NCBI GenBank assembly: GCA_937911855.1
Contig: CALDPK010000041.1
Span: forward strand, 1-27,737
Reading direction: 5' to 3'
Origin: an uncultured Trueperaceae bacterium
GTDB taxonomy: Bacteria; Deinococcota; Deinococci; Deinococcales; Trueperaceae
Length of the DNA stretch: 27,737 bases
This document shows, one piece after another, positions 1 to 8,319 of the stretch. Under the pieces are notes generated by a model. It was not told the origin of the DNA. It made no database searches and worked only from the letters and a program-made list of their open reading frames with translations. Position numbers and translations under genes: made by a program. Each line of letters begins with the position of its first letter. Position 1 is the stretch's first letter.

Positions 1-12
1 AGCGGCCGTCGT

Positions 13-381
13 TCACTCCGGCTCGCCGACCAGACGGCCCTCCATGAGCTCACGCAGCAGGCGCACGCGGTCGAGTCGGACCCACAGCTCCCAGGCAGTG
101 CCGGTGCCACGCGGCTCCGCGACGTACTCCATGACCTGCCGCTCGAGCGGATGCGTCGTTTCGTCCGCGCGATGCTCCCACCGCCAGCAGACCGCACCCA
201 GGTCGACGTCCAGTGCACGCTCCATCTCGCGTAGTGCACGCAGCCGACCCAGCACGTCGCGCGGTGCTGCAGTCTCGGTCAGCGCATCGCGCATGCGACG
301 CTGCGAGTTGCCATGCTCGGCGAAGCGGGCGCACAGCAGCGCGTGGTCCTGTTTCGAGAGGCGAACGAAGTCCATGGTCAC
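13..381 (-). CDS. Hypothetical protein translationally coupled to ruvB
   Basis: I do not recognise this 122-residue protein. It is predicted soluble: there is no signal peptide or membrane segment. It is rich in Arg, Leu and Glu with helix-like heptads, for example in the stretch VLGRLRALREMERALDVDL, and has an aromatic patch CWRWEH in the middle. The GTG start (379-381) overlaps the ruvB stop in a GTGA arrangement, so its translation is probably coupled to ruvB. An internal ATG two codons later is an alternative start. The reading frame is clean and the codon use matches its neighbours, which supports a real gene. Its placement suggests co-expression with ruvB, but nothing in the sequence shows a role in recombination. 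Confidence 0.7.
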   Translation of the reverse strand: MTMDFVRLSKQDHALLCARFAEHGNSQRRMRDALTETAAPRDVLGRLRALREMERALDVDLGAVCWRWEHRADETTHPLERQVMEYVAEPRGTGTAWELWVRLDRVRLLRELMEGRLVGEPE

Positions 382-1379
382 GCCTCGAACAGATTCACCT
401 GCGGCCCGGCGAGGCCGGTGCGTGCAGCGGGCAGTGCGTAGCCGAAGCGACGGTAGGCGTTGTTCGTGGCCACGCGTCCGCGCGGCGTGCGCATCAGGAA
501 GCCGTTCTGGATCAGGAACGGCTCGTACACTTCCTCGAGCGTCGCCCGGTCCTCGCCCACGGCAGTGGCCAGGGTGTCGAGTCCCACGGGACCGCCCGCG
601 AACTTCATGATGGTGGCTTCCAGAATCGCCCGGTCCCTGCGGTCCAGGCCCAGGCTGTCGATGCCGAGCTCATCCAGTGCCATGCGCGTGCGGGCCAGGC
701 TGATGGACGGCTCGCCGGCCACTTCCGCGTAGTCGCGCACCCGCCTGAGCAGCCGCTTGGCTATGCGCATCGTGCCGCGCGAGCGCTGGCCGATCTCGAG
801 TGCTGCGTCCGGATCCAGTCTGAAGCCGAACAGGTCGGCGTCGCGCCTCACGCCGGCAGCCAGTTCATCGCTGCTGTAGTACTCGAGGTGTTCGATTATC
901 CCGAAGCGGCTGCGCATCGGACCGGTGATGAGACCGGGCCGGGTGGTGGCTCCAACCAGCGTGAACCGCGGCAGGTCAAGGCGGATGGTGCGCGCTGCGG
1001 GCCCCTGCCCCAGCACTATGTCGATCTTGAAGTCTTCCATCGCCGGGTAGAGGTGTTCCTCTGCCACGCGGCCAAGGCGGTGTATCTCGTCGATGAACAG
1101 CACGTCGCCGTCCTCGAGTGCATTGGTGAGGATGGCGGCCAGGTCGCCGGGTTTCTCGATTGCAGGTCCGCTCGTCACGCGGATGCCCACGCCGAGCTCA
1201 TGGGCGATTATGTGCGCCAGGGTGGTCTTGCCCAGACCGGGCGGCCCGTAAAGCAGCACGTGATCCAAGGCTTCGTTCCGGTTCCTGGCAGCTTCCAGGT
1301 AGACGAGAAACTTCTCCTTGAGCCGCGGCTGACCAACGTAATCTGCCAGCCGGGTAGGCCTCAGGGTTGCGTCTTCCAC
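378..1379 (-). CDS. ruvB: Holliday junction branch migration DNA helicase RuvB
   Basis: RuvB is the hexameric AAA+ motor that, with RuvA, drives branch migration of Holliday junctions in recombinational repair. The protein shows Walker A GPPGLGKTT (about residues 45-53), Walker B LFIDEIHRL, sensor GATTRPG and the arginine-finger region RSRFG. A C-terminal winged-helix domain carries the family motif FLIQNGFLMRTPRGR. The frame is open further upstream, but I place the start at GTG 1379 (VEDATLRPTRL). This gives 333 residues, the usual length, and puts the start 13 nt after the MATE stop; the longer ORF would run about 90 nt into the MATE gene. The Shine-Dalgarno is weak, so coupling to the gene before is likely. 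ruvA and ruvC are not in the window. Confidence 0.96.
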   Translation of the reverse strand: MEDATLRPTRLADYVGQPRLKEKFLVYLEAARNRNEALDHVLLYGPPGLGKTTLAHIIAHELGVGIRVTSGPAIEKPGDLAAILTNALEDGDVLFIDEIHRLGRVAEEHLYPAMEDFKIDIVLGQGPAARTIRLDLPRFTLVGATTRPGLITGPMRSRFGIIEHLEYYSSDELAAGVRRDADLFGFRLDPDAALEIGQRSRGTMRIAKRLLRRVRDYAEVAGEPSISLARTRMALDELGIDSLGLDRRDRAILEATIMKFAGGPVGLDTLATAVGEDRATLEEVYEPFLIQNGFLMRTPRGRVATNNAYRRFGYALPAARTGLAGPQVNLFEA

Positions 1380-1392
1380 GCGACCGAGCCTA

Positions 1393-3000
1393 TCACGCAG
1401 GCAGGAGCTCGCCGGTCTCCCTGCCACCGGCCAGGTAGTGGTCAAGCAGGTTGTCCGGGTCGTGCAGCTGGTAGTCGCCTGCACTGACTTTCACCCTGAT
1501 GCTGCCGCGGCTGAACCGGTACTCGATGTGCTCTGCAGTCACGCGTTCGCTGGCGCCCGCAGCCATGAGCGGTACCTTGACAGTGTCCAGGAACCCGTGC
1601 ATCTTCTCGTGGGGCAGACCGCGCAGGTGCAGCCGGTAAAGCCTGCTCTTCTCGAGGCTTATGCGCAGCCAGCGCGGTGACTGCCAGTTCCAGAAGACGA
1701 ATCCCGCCTGGAAGATGGTGCCGATGGCCAGGGCGTACCAGACGCCGTCGACGCCCATGCCGATCTGCAGCGCCAGGTACCAGGCGATGGGCACCACGAT
1801 TATCCAGCGGCTCAGGATGGCTCCCCACATGCCTGGCGTCGTGTCGCCCGCCCCGCGCAGCGCCCCGTTGGCGATCATCGCGTAGGCGAGGAACGGCAGT
1901 ACTGCTGCGTTGATGCGGATGTAGCTGGTGCCGGCTGCGTGCAGTATCTCGTTGGCGGTCGGGTCGAACAGCCGCATCACCTGGGGTGCCCATATCGCCA
2001 GCGGTATCGCGATGAGCGACATGACCAGCATGCCCAGGAGGATCGAGGCGTCACCGCGCAGTCGCGCCTCGCGCTTGTTCCAGGCGCCGAGCGCCTGGCC
2101 CACCACGCTCGTCGCGGCGATGCTGATGGCCAGGCCCGGCATGAAGGCGAGTGATTCGACCTGCAGACCGACGGACAGCGCGCTTGCACCGAGCGTGCCG
2201 GCAGCGGTGGCCGTGACGATGCGGATCACGAGCAGCTGCGAGGTGTTGCGCACGATTCCCTGCAGGCCGGAGGGGATGCCGATGCTCAGGATCTCCCTGA
2301 AAGCAGCCATGTTGGGCCGGTACGAGCCGAGGCCCAGCCGAACTACGTTGTGGCCCGAGTACATGATGACGATGCCTGCCGCCGCGGCGATGCCACGGCT
2401 CAGGACCGTGCCCAGCGCTGCGCCGGGAACGCCCATGGCGGGAATCGGGCCGAAGCCGAATATGAACGCGTAATTCAGGAACACGTTGATGATGTTCATG
2501 CCGACCGCTATCCACAGCGGCGTGACGGTATCGCCGGCGCCCTGCATCAGCGAGCTGACCGTCAGGTTGAGGACCATGAAGATGATCCCGGCGAACATTA
2601 TCTGCAGGTACTGCGTGCCGAGTTCCACCGCGAGCGGATCACCGCCGCTGTTCAGGAACGAGAGGATCGGTTCGGCGAACAGTATGCCGAGCGTGCCCAG
2701 AACGAGCCACATGATGACGCCCAGTGAGATGGACTGATGCGCGACCCGCGACAGGTCATGTTCGTTGCGGGAACCTTTCGCCTGCGCTGCCAGCGCCATC
2801 GAGGCAGCGGTGATCGACATGAACGCAACCAGGATGAGCATGTTCACGCTGTTGGACATGCCTATGGCGGCGATCTCGACCGGACCGAGCTGGCCGGCGA
2901 AGTAAAGGTTGGTGATGTTGGTCAGCGATTGGAGGCCGTTGGCCAGCTTCCAGACCGGGCCAAAATGCGGTAACAGGTCTGAAAACCATTTCTTCACCAT
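1393..3000 (-). CDS. MATE family efflux transporter with C-terminal soluble extension
   Basis: This is a cation-coupled multidrug/organic-compound exporter of the MATE family in the inner membrane. The two pseudo-repeated halves are visible: the N-half has the QGAGDTVTPLW signature and the C-half the matching LRGAGDTTPGMWG. About twelve hydrophobic segments fill residues 15-438. The length is 535 residues, against about 450 for the family. The excess is a roughly 97-residue hydrophilic tail starting at WQSPRWLRIS (about residue 439), predicted cytoplasmic. The ATG at 3000 has a good AGGGGG Shine-Dalgarno 9-10 nt upstream. It is the first gene of a minus-strand group with ruvB and the small gene after it. 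The substrate cannot be read from sequence. Confidence 0.92.
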   Translation of the reverse strand: MVKKWFSDLLPHFGPVWKLANGLQSLTNITNLYFAGQLGPVEIAAIGMSNSVNMLILVAFMSITAASMALAAQAKGSRNEHDLSRVAHQSISLGVIMWLVLGTLGILFAEPILSFLNSGGDPLAVELGTQYLQIMFAGIIFMVLNLTVSSLMQGAGDTVTPLWIAVGMNIINVFLNYAFIFGFGPIPAMGVPGAALGTVLSRGIAAAAGIVIMYSGHNVVRLGLGSYRPNMAAFREILSIGIPSGLQGIVRNTSQLLVIRIVTATAAGTLGASALSVGLQVESLAFMPGLAISIAATSVVGQALGAWNKREARLRGDASILLGMLVMSLIAIPLAIWAPQVMRLFDPTANEILHAAGTSYIRINAAVLPFLAYAMIANGALRGAGDTTPGMWGAILSRWIIVVPIAWYLALQIGMGVDGVWYALAIGTIFQAGFVFWNWQSPRWLRISLEKSRLYRLHLRGLPHEKMHGFLDTVKVPLMAAGASERVTAEHIEYRFSRGSIRVKVSAGDYQLHDPDNLLDHYLAGGRETGELLPA

Positions 3001-3148
3001 GAGAGTCTACCCCCTGAACAGGGCGCGGCGACGGCTCGTGGGGTGCATCAGTGGACAGTGCTGCCGGCTGCCACGCCCGGCTTGCGTGTATTCTTGGGCC
3101 GGAACATCCACAGGACTTTTCGGTTCTGTCAGGAAGGTTGGAACTGTC

Positions 3149-3685
3149 ATGACCACTCACCGGATCCAGATTGGTGAAGTAACCCGGGAACTGCCTGTCG
3201 TTGACGTGGGCGGCGCCTCGATCGCGCTTCTGAACCTGCTTGGTGACACCGAACTCACCGAAGCTGCAGCACATGAACTTGTCCGCCGCATGCCAGAGGG
3301 CATCGAGGTGTTCGTCACGCCTGAAGTGAAAGCCGTGCCGCTCGCGCACGCCATGAGCCGCCTGACCGGCATCCCGTACGTCGTCGTCCGCAAGACCGCC
3401 AAGCCGTACATGGTGAACGCGCTCAGCCGCTCGGTGGTCTCGATCACCACCGGCAAGCCGCAGGACCTCGTGATCGACGGCGCAGATCGCGGCCGTATAG
3501 AAGGCAAACGGGCAGCGATCGTCGACGACGTCGTCTCCACCGGCAGCACCCTGGTCGGACTGACGGAACTGCTCGAGGAGATCGGTGGCGAGGTGGCGGC
3601 CATACTCGTGGTGTTCACCGAAGGCGCCGAGCGCGCTGACGTGATCTCGCTGGGCCACCTGCCTCTGTACGACGCCGGGGCGTAG
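3149..3685 (+). CDS. Adenine phosphoribosyltransferase-like type I PRTase
   Basis: A 178-residue type I phosphoribosyltransferase, probably for purine salvage (base + PRPP to nucleotide monophosphate + PPi). The PRPP-binding loop AAIVDDVVSTGSTLVG lies at residues 122-137. The segment VVVRKTAKPYM (78-88) resembles the conserved RKxxKxY region of adenine phosphoribosyltransferases. The frame is open upstream to 2909, but the ATG at 3149 follows AGGAAGG (3131-3137) and fits the family length. It is divergent from the MATE gene. dnaG follows on the same strand after a short gap, so they may be co-transcribed. Related xanthine/guanine PRTases or PRTase-fold regulators cannot be excluded, so I leave the symbol blank. 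Confidence 0.85.
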   Translation: MTTHRIQIGEVTRELPVVDVGGASIALLNLLGDTELTEAAAHELVRRMPEGIEVFVTPEVKAVPLAHAMSRLTGIPYVVVRKTAKPYMVNALSRSVVSITTGKPQDLVIDGADRGRIEGKRAAIVDDVVSTGSTLVGLTELLEEIGGEVAAILVVFTEGAERADVISLGHLPLYDAGA

Positions 3686-3734
3686 CCGGCCTGAACCTGA
3701 GCGGGGCATGGCTGGCGGTATCATCACCGGCAGG

Positions 3735-5494
3735 ATGAGCGCTGCAGGAGACACCAAGGAAAGAATCAGGGAGCTGACTGACCTGGCCGAGGTCATCGGC
3801 GAAACAGTCGTGCTGAAGCCTGCCGGAGGCGGCAGGCTCAAGGGACTGTGCCCGTTCCATAACGAGAAGACCCCCTCCTTCAACGTGAACACGGACCGCG
3901 GCTTCTACTACTGCTTCGGCTGCCAGGCGAAGGGTGACGTGTTCGACTTCGTCATGCAGACCCAGGGCCTTGATTTCTATGAGGCGCTGCGCCGGCTGGG
4001 CAGTAGGGTCGGCATCGAAGTCGAGCCGCAGGCACCCGGCAAGCGGGGCCGCAGCGATCTTTACCGCGTCAACGAGGTCGCCCAGGAGTACTTCCTATCG
4101 CACCTGGATGGAGCTGCCCGGGAGTACCTGCATGCGCGGAAACTGACGGATGATTCGATCGAACGTTTCGGCCTGGGTTTCGCTCCCGACGGCTGGGACG
4201 GACTGCAGGTCGCTTTGGCCGCCCGCGGCATCGGATCTGACGAACTGCTCGCAGCGGGACTGCTGGTCGAGAACGACCGCGGCAACAGGTACGACCGCTT
4301 CCGCAACCGGATCATGTTCCCGGTCCGGGACATGCTGGGCCGCATCGTGGGCTTCGCCGGCCGTATCGTCGATAAGGGCGAACCGAAGTACCTCAATACG
4401 CCTGAGACCGATACCTTCCCCAAGGGGCAGCTGCTGTGCGGCCTCGACGTGGCTACATGGACGTCATCGCCCTGCATCAGACGGGTTTCACCAACGCGGT
4501 CGCTGCGCTGGGAACGGCGCTCACGGCCGAACATGCCGACCTGCTGTCGCGTCAGGACGTCAGCTCACTGTTCCTGGCGTTCGACGGTGACGAAGCCGGC
4601 CAGCGGGCCACCATGGCAGGACTCGACCGGAGTATCGGCCGCAGCTTCCTGGTCCGGGCGGTCGTGGTGCCTGAAGGGCAGGATCCTGCCGACGCCGTCC
4701 TCGACGGGGACCCGGCCAGGTTCAGGGCGGCGCTCAGTCAGGGACTGTCCGAGGTGGAGTACCGTTTCCGCGCAACCCTGGCCAGGCACGACGCGTCCAC
4801 CGACCGCGGCCGCCAGGCGATCCTCAACGAACTGCTGCCGGCCATGAAACCGCGCAGCGTGATGGATCCGGTGGCCAGCGAGCTGCGGCGCCTGGTGGTG
4901 CACGAGCTGGACGTCAACGAATCGGCCCTGGCGGCCATGATCGGCACCAGAGGCGGCAGCCGGGTTGACGCCGTCCAGGCCCGCGGACTCACCCGCTCAG
5001 GCAACAAGTACCGTCAGTTGGAACTGGAGATAATCGCCATGCTGCTCCAGGACCCTGACGGCCTCAAGCACCGGCTCAGGCGGCTCCAGGGAGCCCTGCC
5101 CGACCTGGACGATTCAGCGCTGCGGGAGTTCCTCGACCTGGCTGCACAGAATCCCGACAGGCCTGACCGGCTTCTCGACGTGTACCGGGAGCGGGACGAA
5201 GGCGCGATCGTCTTCGCCCGGCTGCTGGAAGTCGACGATGGGAACGGTCCCCGGCGGGACCTCGACATCCAGATAGAGAAGGCACTGTCACGCCTGCGGG
5301 AACTGGTACTTGGTGCCTCGGGCGCCGAGCGCCGCCTGCGCCTGCAGGAGAGGCTCAGTGAGGTGGGGCGCATAATAGCGGCAGGTGAACTGCCCGAAGC
5401 GGAACTTCGTGAGTACTACCGTGAACTTGACGAACTCGGCTCATTGCTGGCCGCCAGGGATGCCGAGCGGCGCCTGCGGAGCCAGCGCCGCTGA
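3735..5494 (+). pseudogene. dnaG: DNA primase dnaG, disrupted by a frame-breaking deletion in the Toprim domain
   Basis: DnaG makes RNA primers for replication. The first part (3735-4448) encodes the CHC2 zinc finger (C39, H42, C60, C63 in CPFHNEKTPSF...CFGC) and the RNA-polymerase basic domain as far as KYLNTPETDTFPKGQLLCGLD. The rest continues in another frame from GYMDVIALHQTG (4451) to the stop, including the Toprim acidic motif FLAFDGDEAG and a helicase-binding C-terminal region. In E. coli and Bacillus DnaG about 16 residues, ending in the catalytic Glu of VEGYMD or FEGF, separate these parts; here they are absent. A loss of about 46 nt fits both the length and the frame change. With the gap filled the protein would be about 600 residues, normal for DnaG. 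An in-frame ATG at 3708 is an alternative start. Confidence 0.9.
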
Positions 5495-5694
5495 CAACGG
5501 GGGTCCGCGGGTGTGCAAGGGTCAAATGTCCTCGTTGACACCCCCCTGATCCACTGTTATGCTCCTTCCTTGGTACGCGCTCTGGCGGTAACGCTCATAT
5601 ACAGCGCGTTGTTTTTGTGCATCCCGGTTGCTGACAGACCCGGTTCCGCTTTCAACAGCAGGCCAGGCTGCGGCGTGGGTGGAAGGAGGGTCGT
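5495..5694 (+). promoter_or_regulatory. Leader region of the V/A-ATPase operon with a near-consensus sigma-70 promoter
   Basis: TTGACA (5535-5540) and TATGCT (5558-5563) are separated by exactly 17 nt, a near-consensus housekeeping promoter reading towards the ATPase genes. Transcription would start near 5570 and leave a 5' UTR of about 125 nt. The AGGAGG at 5684-5689 is the ribosome-binding site for the first gene and decides its TTG start. I see no recognisable riboswitch in the UTR and no convincing terminator for dnaG. Confidence 0.75.
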
Positions 5695-6015
5695 TTGGAA
5701 GCTCAAGGCGAACAGCTACTGCAGAATCTGATAAACCGTGAGCAGTCCCTGGCGACCAGGGTAGAACAAGCCCGCAGCGAGGCCAACCAGACGGTCGAGC
5801 AGGCGAAGGCGGAGGCAGAGAGAATCCTGTCCGAAGCCCGTGCCAGCGCCGACTCCAAGGCTGCCCAGCTGCGCAAGGAAGCTGAGGCACGGGCCCAGGC
5901 TGTCCGCGAGGAAACCCTTGCGGCTGCCAGGCAGGATGCCGAAAGCATCGCCAGCCGTGCTCAGGCCGGCAAGGCGGAAGCAGTCAAACTGGTCCTGGAG
6001 CGCATCCTGTCGTGA
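5695..6015 (+). CDS. V/A-type ATPase peripheral stalk subunit G (H in some nomenclatures)
   Basis: A 106-residue, almost wholly helical protein with continuous Ala/Glu/Gln/Arg heptads (for example VEQARSEANQTVEQAKAEAE), as in the small coiled-coil stalk subunit that pairs with subunit E in Thermus V/A-ATPase. The EG heterodimers form the peripheral stalks that hold the catalytic V1 head against the membrane stator. I place the start at TTG 5695 because AGGAGG lies 5 nt upstream and no better codon fits. The stop overlaps the next start (GTGA), so translation is probably coupled. It is the first gene of the operon. Low-complexity coiled coils are poor for homology; the assignment rests on length, pattern and position. 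Confidence 0.88.
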   Translation: MEAQGEQLLQNLINREQSLATRVEQARSEANQTVEQAKAEAERILSEARASADSKAAQLRKEAEARAQAVREETLAAARQDAESIASRAQAGKAEAVKLVLERILS

Positions 6016-8000
6016 TCGCAAACATGGACCAACTCACCATTGTCGGGCGTCGCAGTGTGGCCAAAGAGGTTTTGCAGTCACTGCAGAACCTGGGTGTCGT
6101 TCAGGTCGATCCGCTTGACATGGCAGGTGAGACGGGCCTCCAACGCGTGCAACTCGAAGGTGCCGACCGGCAGGACGCTGATCGCTGGCGCGACCTGCTC
6201 GTACGCAGCGAATCGCTGCTGGCAGTCTTCGAGCCTTACGGAACCGGCAGACAGGCCGCGCGCACCGATACGCCAGCGAAGCTTTCCGATCAGGAATCAT
6301 GGCTGAGCGGCGTCGGCAGCAGCGTCGATGCGCTGGTAGCCGAACGGGCTGACATCCGCGACGAGCTGGACCTCATTGGTACGTACCTGCCGGCCTTCAG
6401 GCTGGTGGCACCTACCCTGGGACGTATTGACGCGAGTGACTACCTCGACGGCACTGCGGTGATCGCCGGTGCCCGTGAGGTCGAAGACCTGCGGGCTGCA
6501 CTCGAAGAAAGCCTGCCCGGCCGTTTCGAGCTTGCGACTCGGGAGCACGGGGGTGGAGTCATCATCCTCGTCGCCGCCCTGAAGGAAGACCGGCAGCAGG
6601 TCCGCACCGCCATCGGCCGCACCGGCCTGGCACCGCTCGAGCTGCCGCTCCGCTACCGCGAGCATGGAACCGCCAAGGCCGTGCATGTCATGGAGGAACG
6701 TTCCCAGGCCCTTCCGCGCCGCCTGAAAGCGGTGGAAGAGGAACTGGGTCGTCTCGCAGAAGCCCACAGTGGCCGGCTGCGCCAGATTCACCAGCAGGCC
6801 AGCAACCACACCGTCCGCTATGAGATACTCGGCAACCTGGCCGAAGGCAACTACAGCTTCGCCTTGCGCGGTTGGGTTCCCTCGGACAACACGCGCAACG
6901 TGACGGAATCGCTCCGCAGGCAGTTCGCCGACGACGTCGTCATCGAGGCCCGTGAAGCTGACCTTCATCACGACACAGGCATTCCCACCAAGCTTGAGAA
7001 CAAGCCGTGGGCACGCCCGTTCGAGATGCTCCTCTCGCTGTTCGCGCCGCCTGCTTACGGCGCCTTCGATCCGACCTGGGCTGTCGCTGTGTTCTTCCCG
7101 CTGTTCTTCGGAATCGTGGTCGGTGACATGGGCTTCGGCCTGACGTTCCTGCTGCTCGGCCTCTGGCTGCGCAGGCGCGGACTCAATGGCAAGGAACTGT
7201 CGCTTGGGCCGCTGAACATCACCCTGTCACCCGAAGCGTTGCCCAACGTTGGCATGATCACCATCTGGGCCGGAGCGTGGAGCATCATCTGGGGCTTCGT
7301 CTACGGCGAATTCCTGGGCAACTTCCTGGAGAGGTGGCCCGCCGGCAACCCGATTTTCTACCCGCCGAGCCACGGTGACAACGGCATCATCCCGATCATC
7401 CTGTTCCGCGTTGAAGAGTTCATGCCGCTGCTCATCCTCTGCCTCGGGTTCGGTGTTCTCCAGGTAGTCGGTGGCTGGGTAATCCGCGCCATCCAGGGCT
7501 GGAAGCACAAGGACCGTTCCCACTTCTTCGAAGGCATCGGCATGGCCGCAGGCCTGCTTGCCCTCGTACTGTTCGCCTGGGCGTTCATGAGCGACTCGCT
7601 CACCACCCCGGTGCTCATCGCCGTGGGGATCGGTTTCCTGATCTTCCTTGCCTGCATCGTCCTCTCAGGGGTTGTGCTGATGCTCGTGGAGCTCATCTCT
7701 AACTCCGGTCACATCCTCAGTTACCTCCGACTGTTCGCAGTCGGTCTCGCCGCTGCGCTGGTTGCCAACCTGGCCACGGACCTGGGCTTTGCTGTAGCCG
7801 GTGTCCTGCCTGTCGTAGGCCCCATCCTCGGCATCGCTGTCGCGCTGTTCGTGCACCTGCTCGCAATAGTGCTCACTCTCATTGGCCATACACTGCAGCC
7901 CCTGCGTCTGCAGTACGTGGAATTCTTTATGAAGTTCGGCTTTTACGAAAATCCCGGTCGTCCGTATAAGCCATTCCGTCTCACTGGAGGAAAAGTATGA
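6012..8000 (+). CDS. atpI: V/A-type ATPase membrane stator subunit I (subunit a)
   Basis: Subunit I is the membrane stator that forms the ion half-channels against the rotating c-ring. The 662-residue protein has a long cytoplasmic N-terminal half with coiled-coil segments (to about residue 330) and a C-terminal half of about eight hydrophobic helices. The family motif ILSYLRLFAVGLAAAL holds the essential stator arginine, Arg573 counting from the GTG. The protein starts at GTG 6012, overlapping the previous stop by 4 nt; the in-frame ATG at 6024 (MDQLTIVGRR) is a plausible alternative. Its stop overlaps the c-subunit start (ATGA). Confidence 0.96.
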   Translation: MIANMDQLTIVGRRSVAKEVLQSLQNLGVVQVDPLDMAGETGLQRVQLEGADRQDADRWRDLLVRSESLLAVFEPYGTGRQAARTDTPAKLSDQESWLSGVGSSVDALVAERADIRDELDLIGTYLPAFRLVAPTLGRIDASDYLDGTAVIAGAREVEDLRAALEESLPGRFELATREHGGGVIILVAALKEDRQQVRTAIGRTGLAPLELPLRYREHGTAKAVHVMEERSQALPRRLKAVEEELGRLAEAHSGRLRQIHQQASNHTVRYEILGNLAEGNYSFALRGWVPSDNTRNVTESLRRQFADDVVIEAREADLHHDTGIPTKLENKPWARPFEMLLSLFAPPAYGAFDPTWAVAVFFPLFFGIVVGDMGFGLTFLLLGLWLRRRGLNGKELSLGPLNITLSPEALPNVGMITIWAGAWSIIWGFVYGEFLGNFLERWPAGNPIFYPPSHGDNGIIPIILFRVEEFMPLLILCLGFGVLQVVGGWVIRAIQGWKHKDRSHFFEGIGMAAGLLALVLFAWAFMSDSLTTPVLIAVGIGFLIFLACIVLSGVVLMLVELISNSGHILSYLRLFAVGLAAALVANLATDLGFAVAGVLPVVGPILGIAVALFVHLLAIVLTLIGHTLQPLRLQYVEFFMKFGFYENPGRPYKPFRLTGGKV

Positions 8001-8317
8001 AGAAGTTCAGCAAGATTTTCGGTTTCGTTGCCCTCATCGCTCTGCTCGGCGCTGGCCTTGCCCAGGAAGCTGAAGCTGTCGCCACCGCTGGCCGCAGCAT
8101 CGGTGACGGCCTTGTCGCACTCTCCGCAGCTCTCGCCATCGGCGTCGGCGCCATCGCCGTAGCCATCGCACAGGCAGCCATCGGTTCTGCCGGCGCAGGT
8201 ACCCTGGCCGAGAAGCCCGAGACCTTCGGTCAGATCCTGATCTACCTGGTCATCCCCGAAACCCTGATCATCTTCGCCTTCGTCATCGCCTTCTTCATCA
8301 ACAACCAGATCGGCTGA
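7997..8317 (+). CDS. atpK: V/A-type ATPase rotor ring subunit K/L (proteolipid, subunit c)
   Basis: This is the c-ring subunit that carries ions across the membrane. The 106 residues comprise a signal-like leader (MKKFSKIFGFVALIALLGAG, then LAQEAEA) and one helical hairpin. The second helix holds the ion-binding Glu88 in LVIPETLIIF, and the loop has AEKPETFGQ. A leader before a two-helix c subunit is also known for Thermus. The first helix has AIAQAAIGSAGAG, with Gln59 near the level of the ion site; I do not decide between H+ and Na+ from this. The ATG has a strong GGAGGAAA Shine-Dalgarno (7986-7993) inside the end of atpI, suited to the high copy number of this subunit. Confidence 0.95.
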   Translation: MKKFSKIFGFVALIALLGAGLAQEAEAVATAGRSIGDGLVALSAALAIGVGAIAVAIAQAAIGSAGAGTLAEKPETFGQILIYLVIPETLIIFAFVIAFFINNQIG

Positions 8318-8319
8318 CG

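Noticed and set aside
1380..1484. Longer N-terminus for RuvB starting at 1484
   Set aside because: The extra residues (Thr-rich, unlike RuvB) overlap the end of the MATE gene. GTG 1379 gives the normal family N-terminus and length.
213..1487. 424-codon open frame on the plus strand
   Set aside because: It is antisense to ruvB, which has every AAA+ motif. The translation is rich in Arg, His and Gly with no domain pattern, typical of a shadow frame.
4430..4460. Programmed ribosomal frameshift in dnaG
   Set aside because: No slippery heptamer or downstream structure is visible. A frameshift would not restore the roughly 16 missing residues including the Toprim glutamate.
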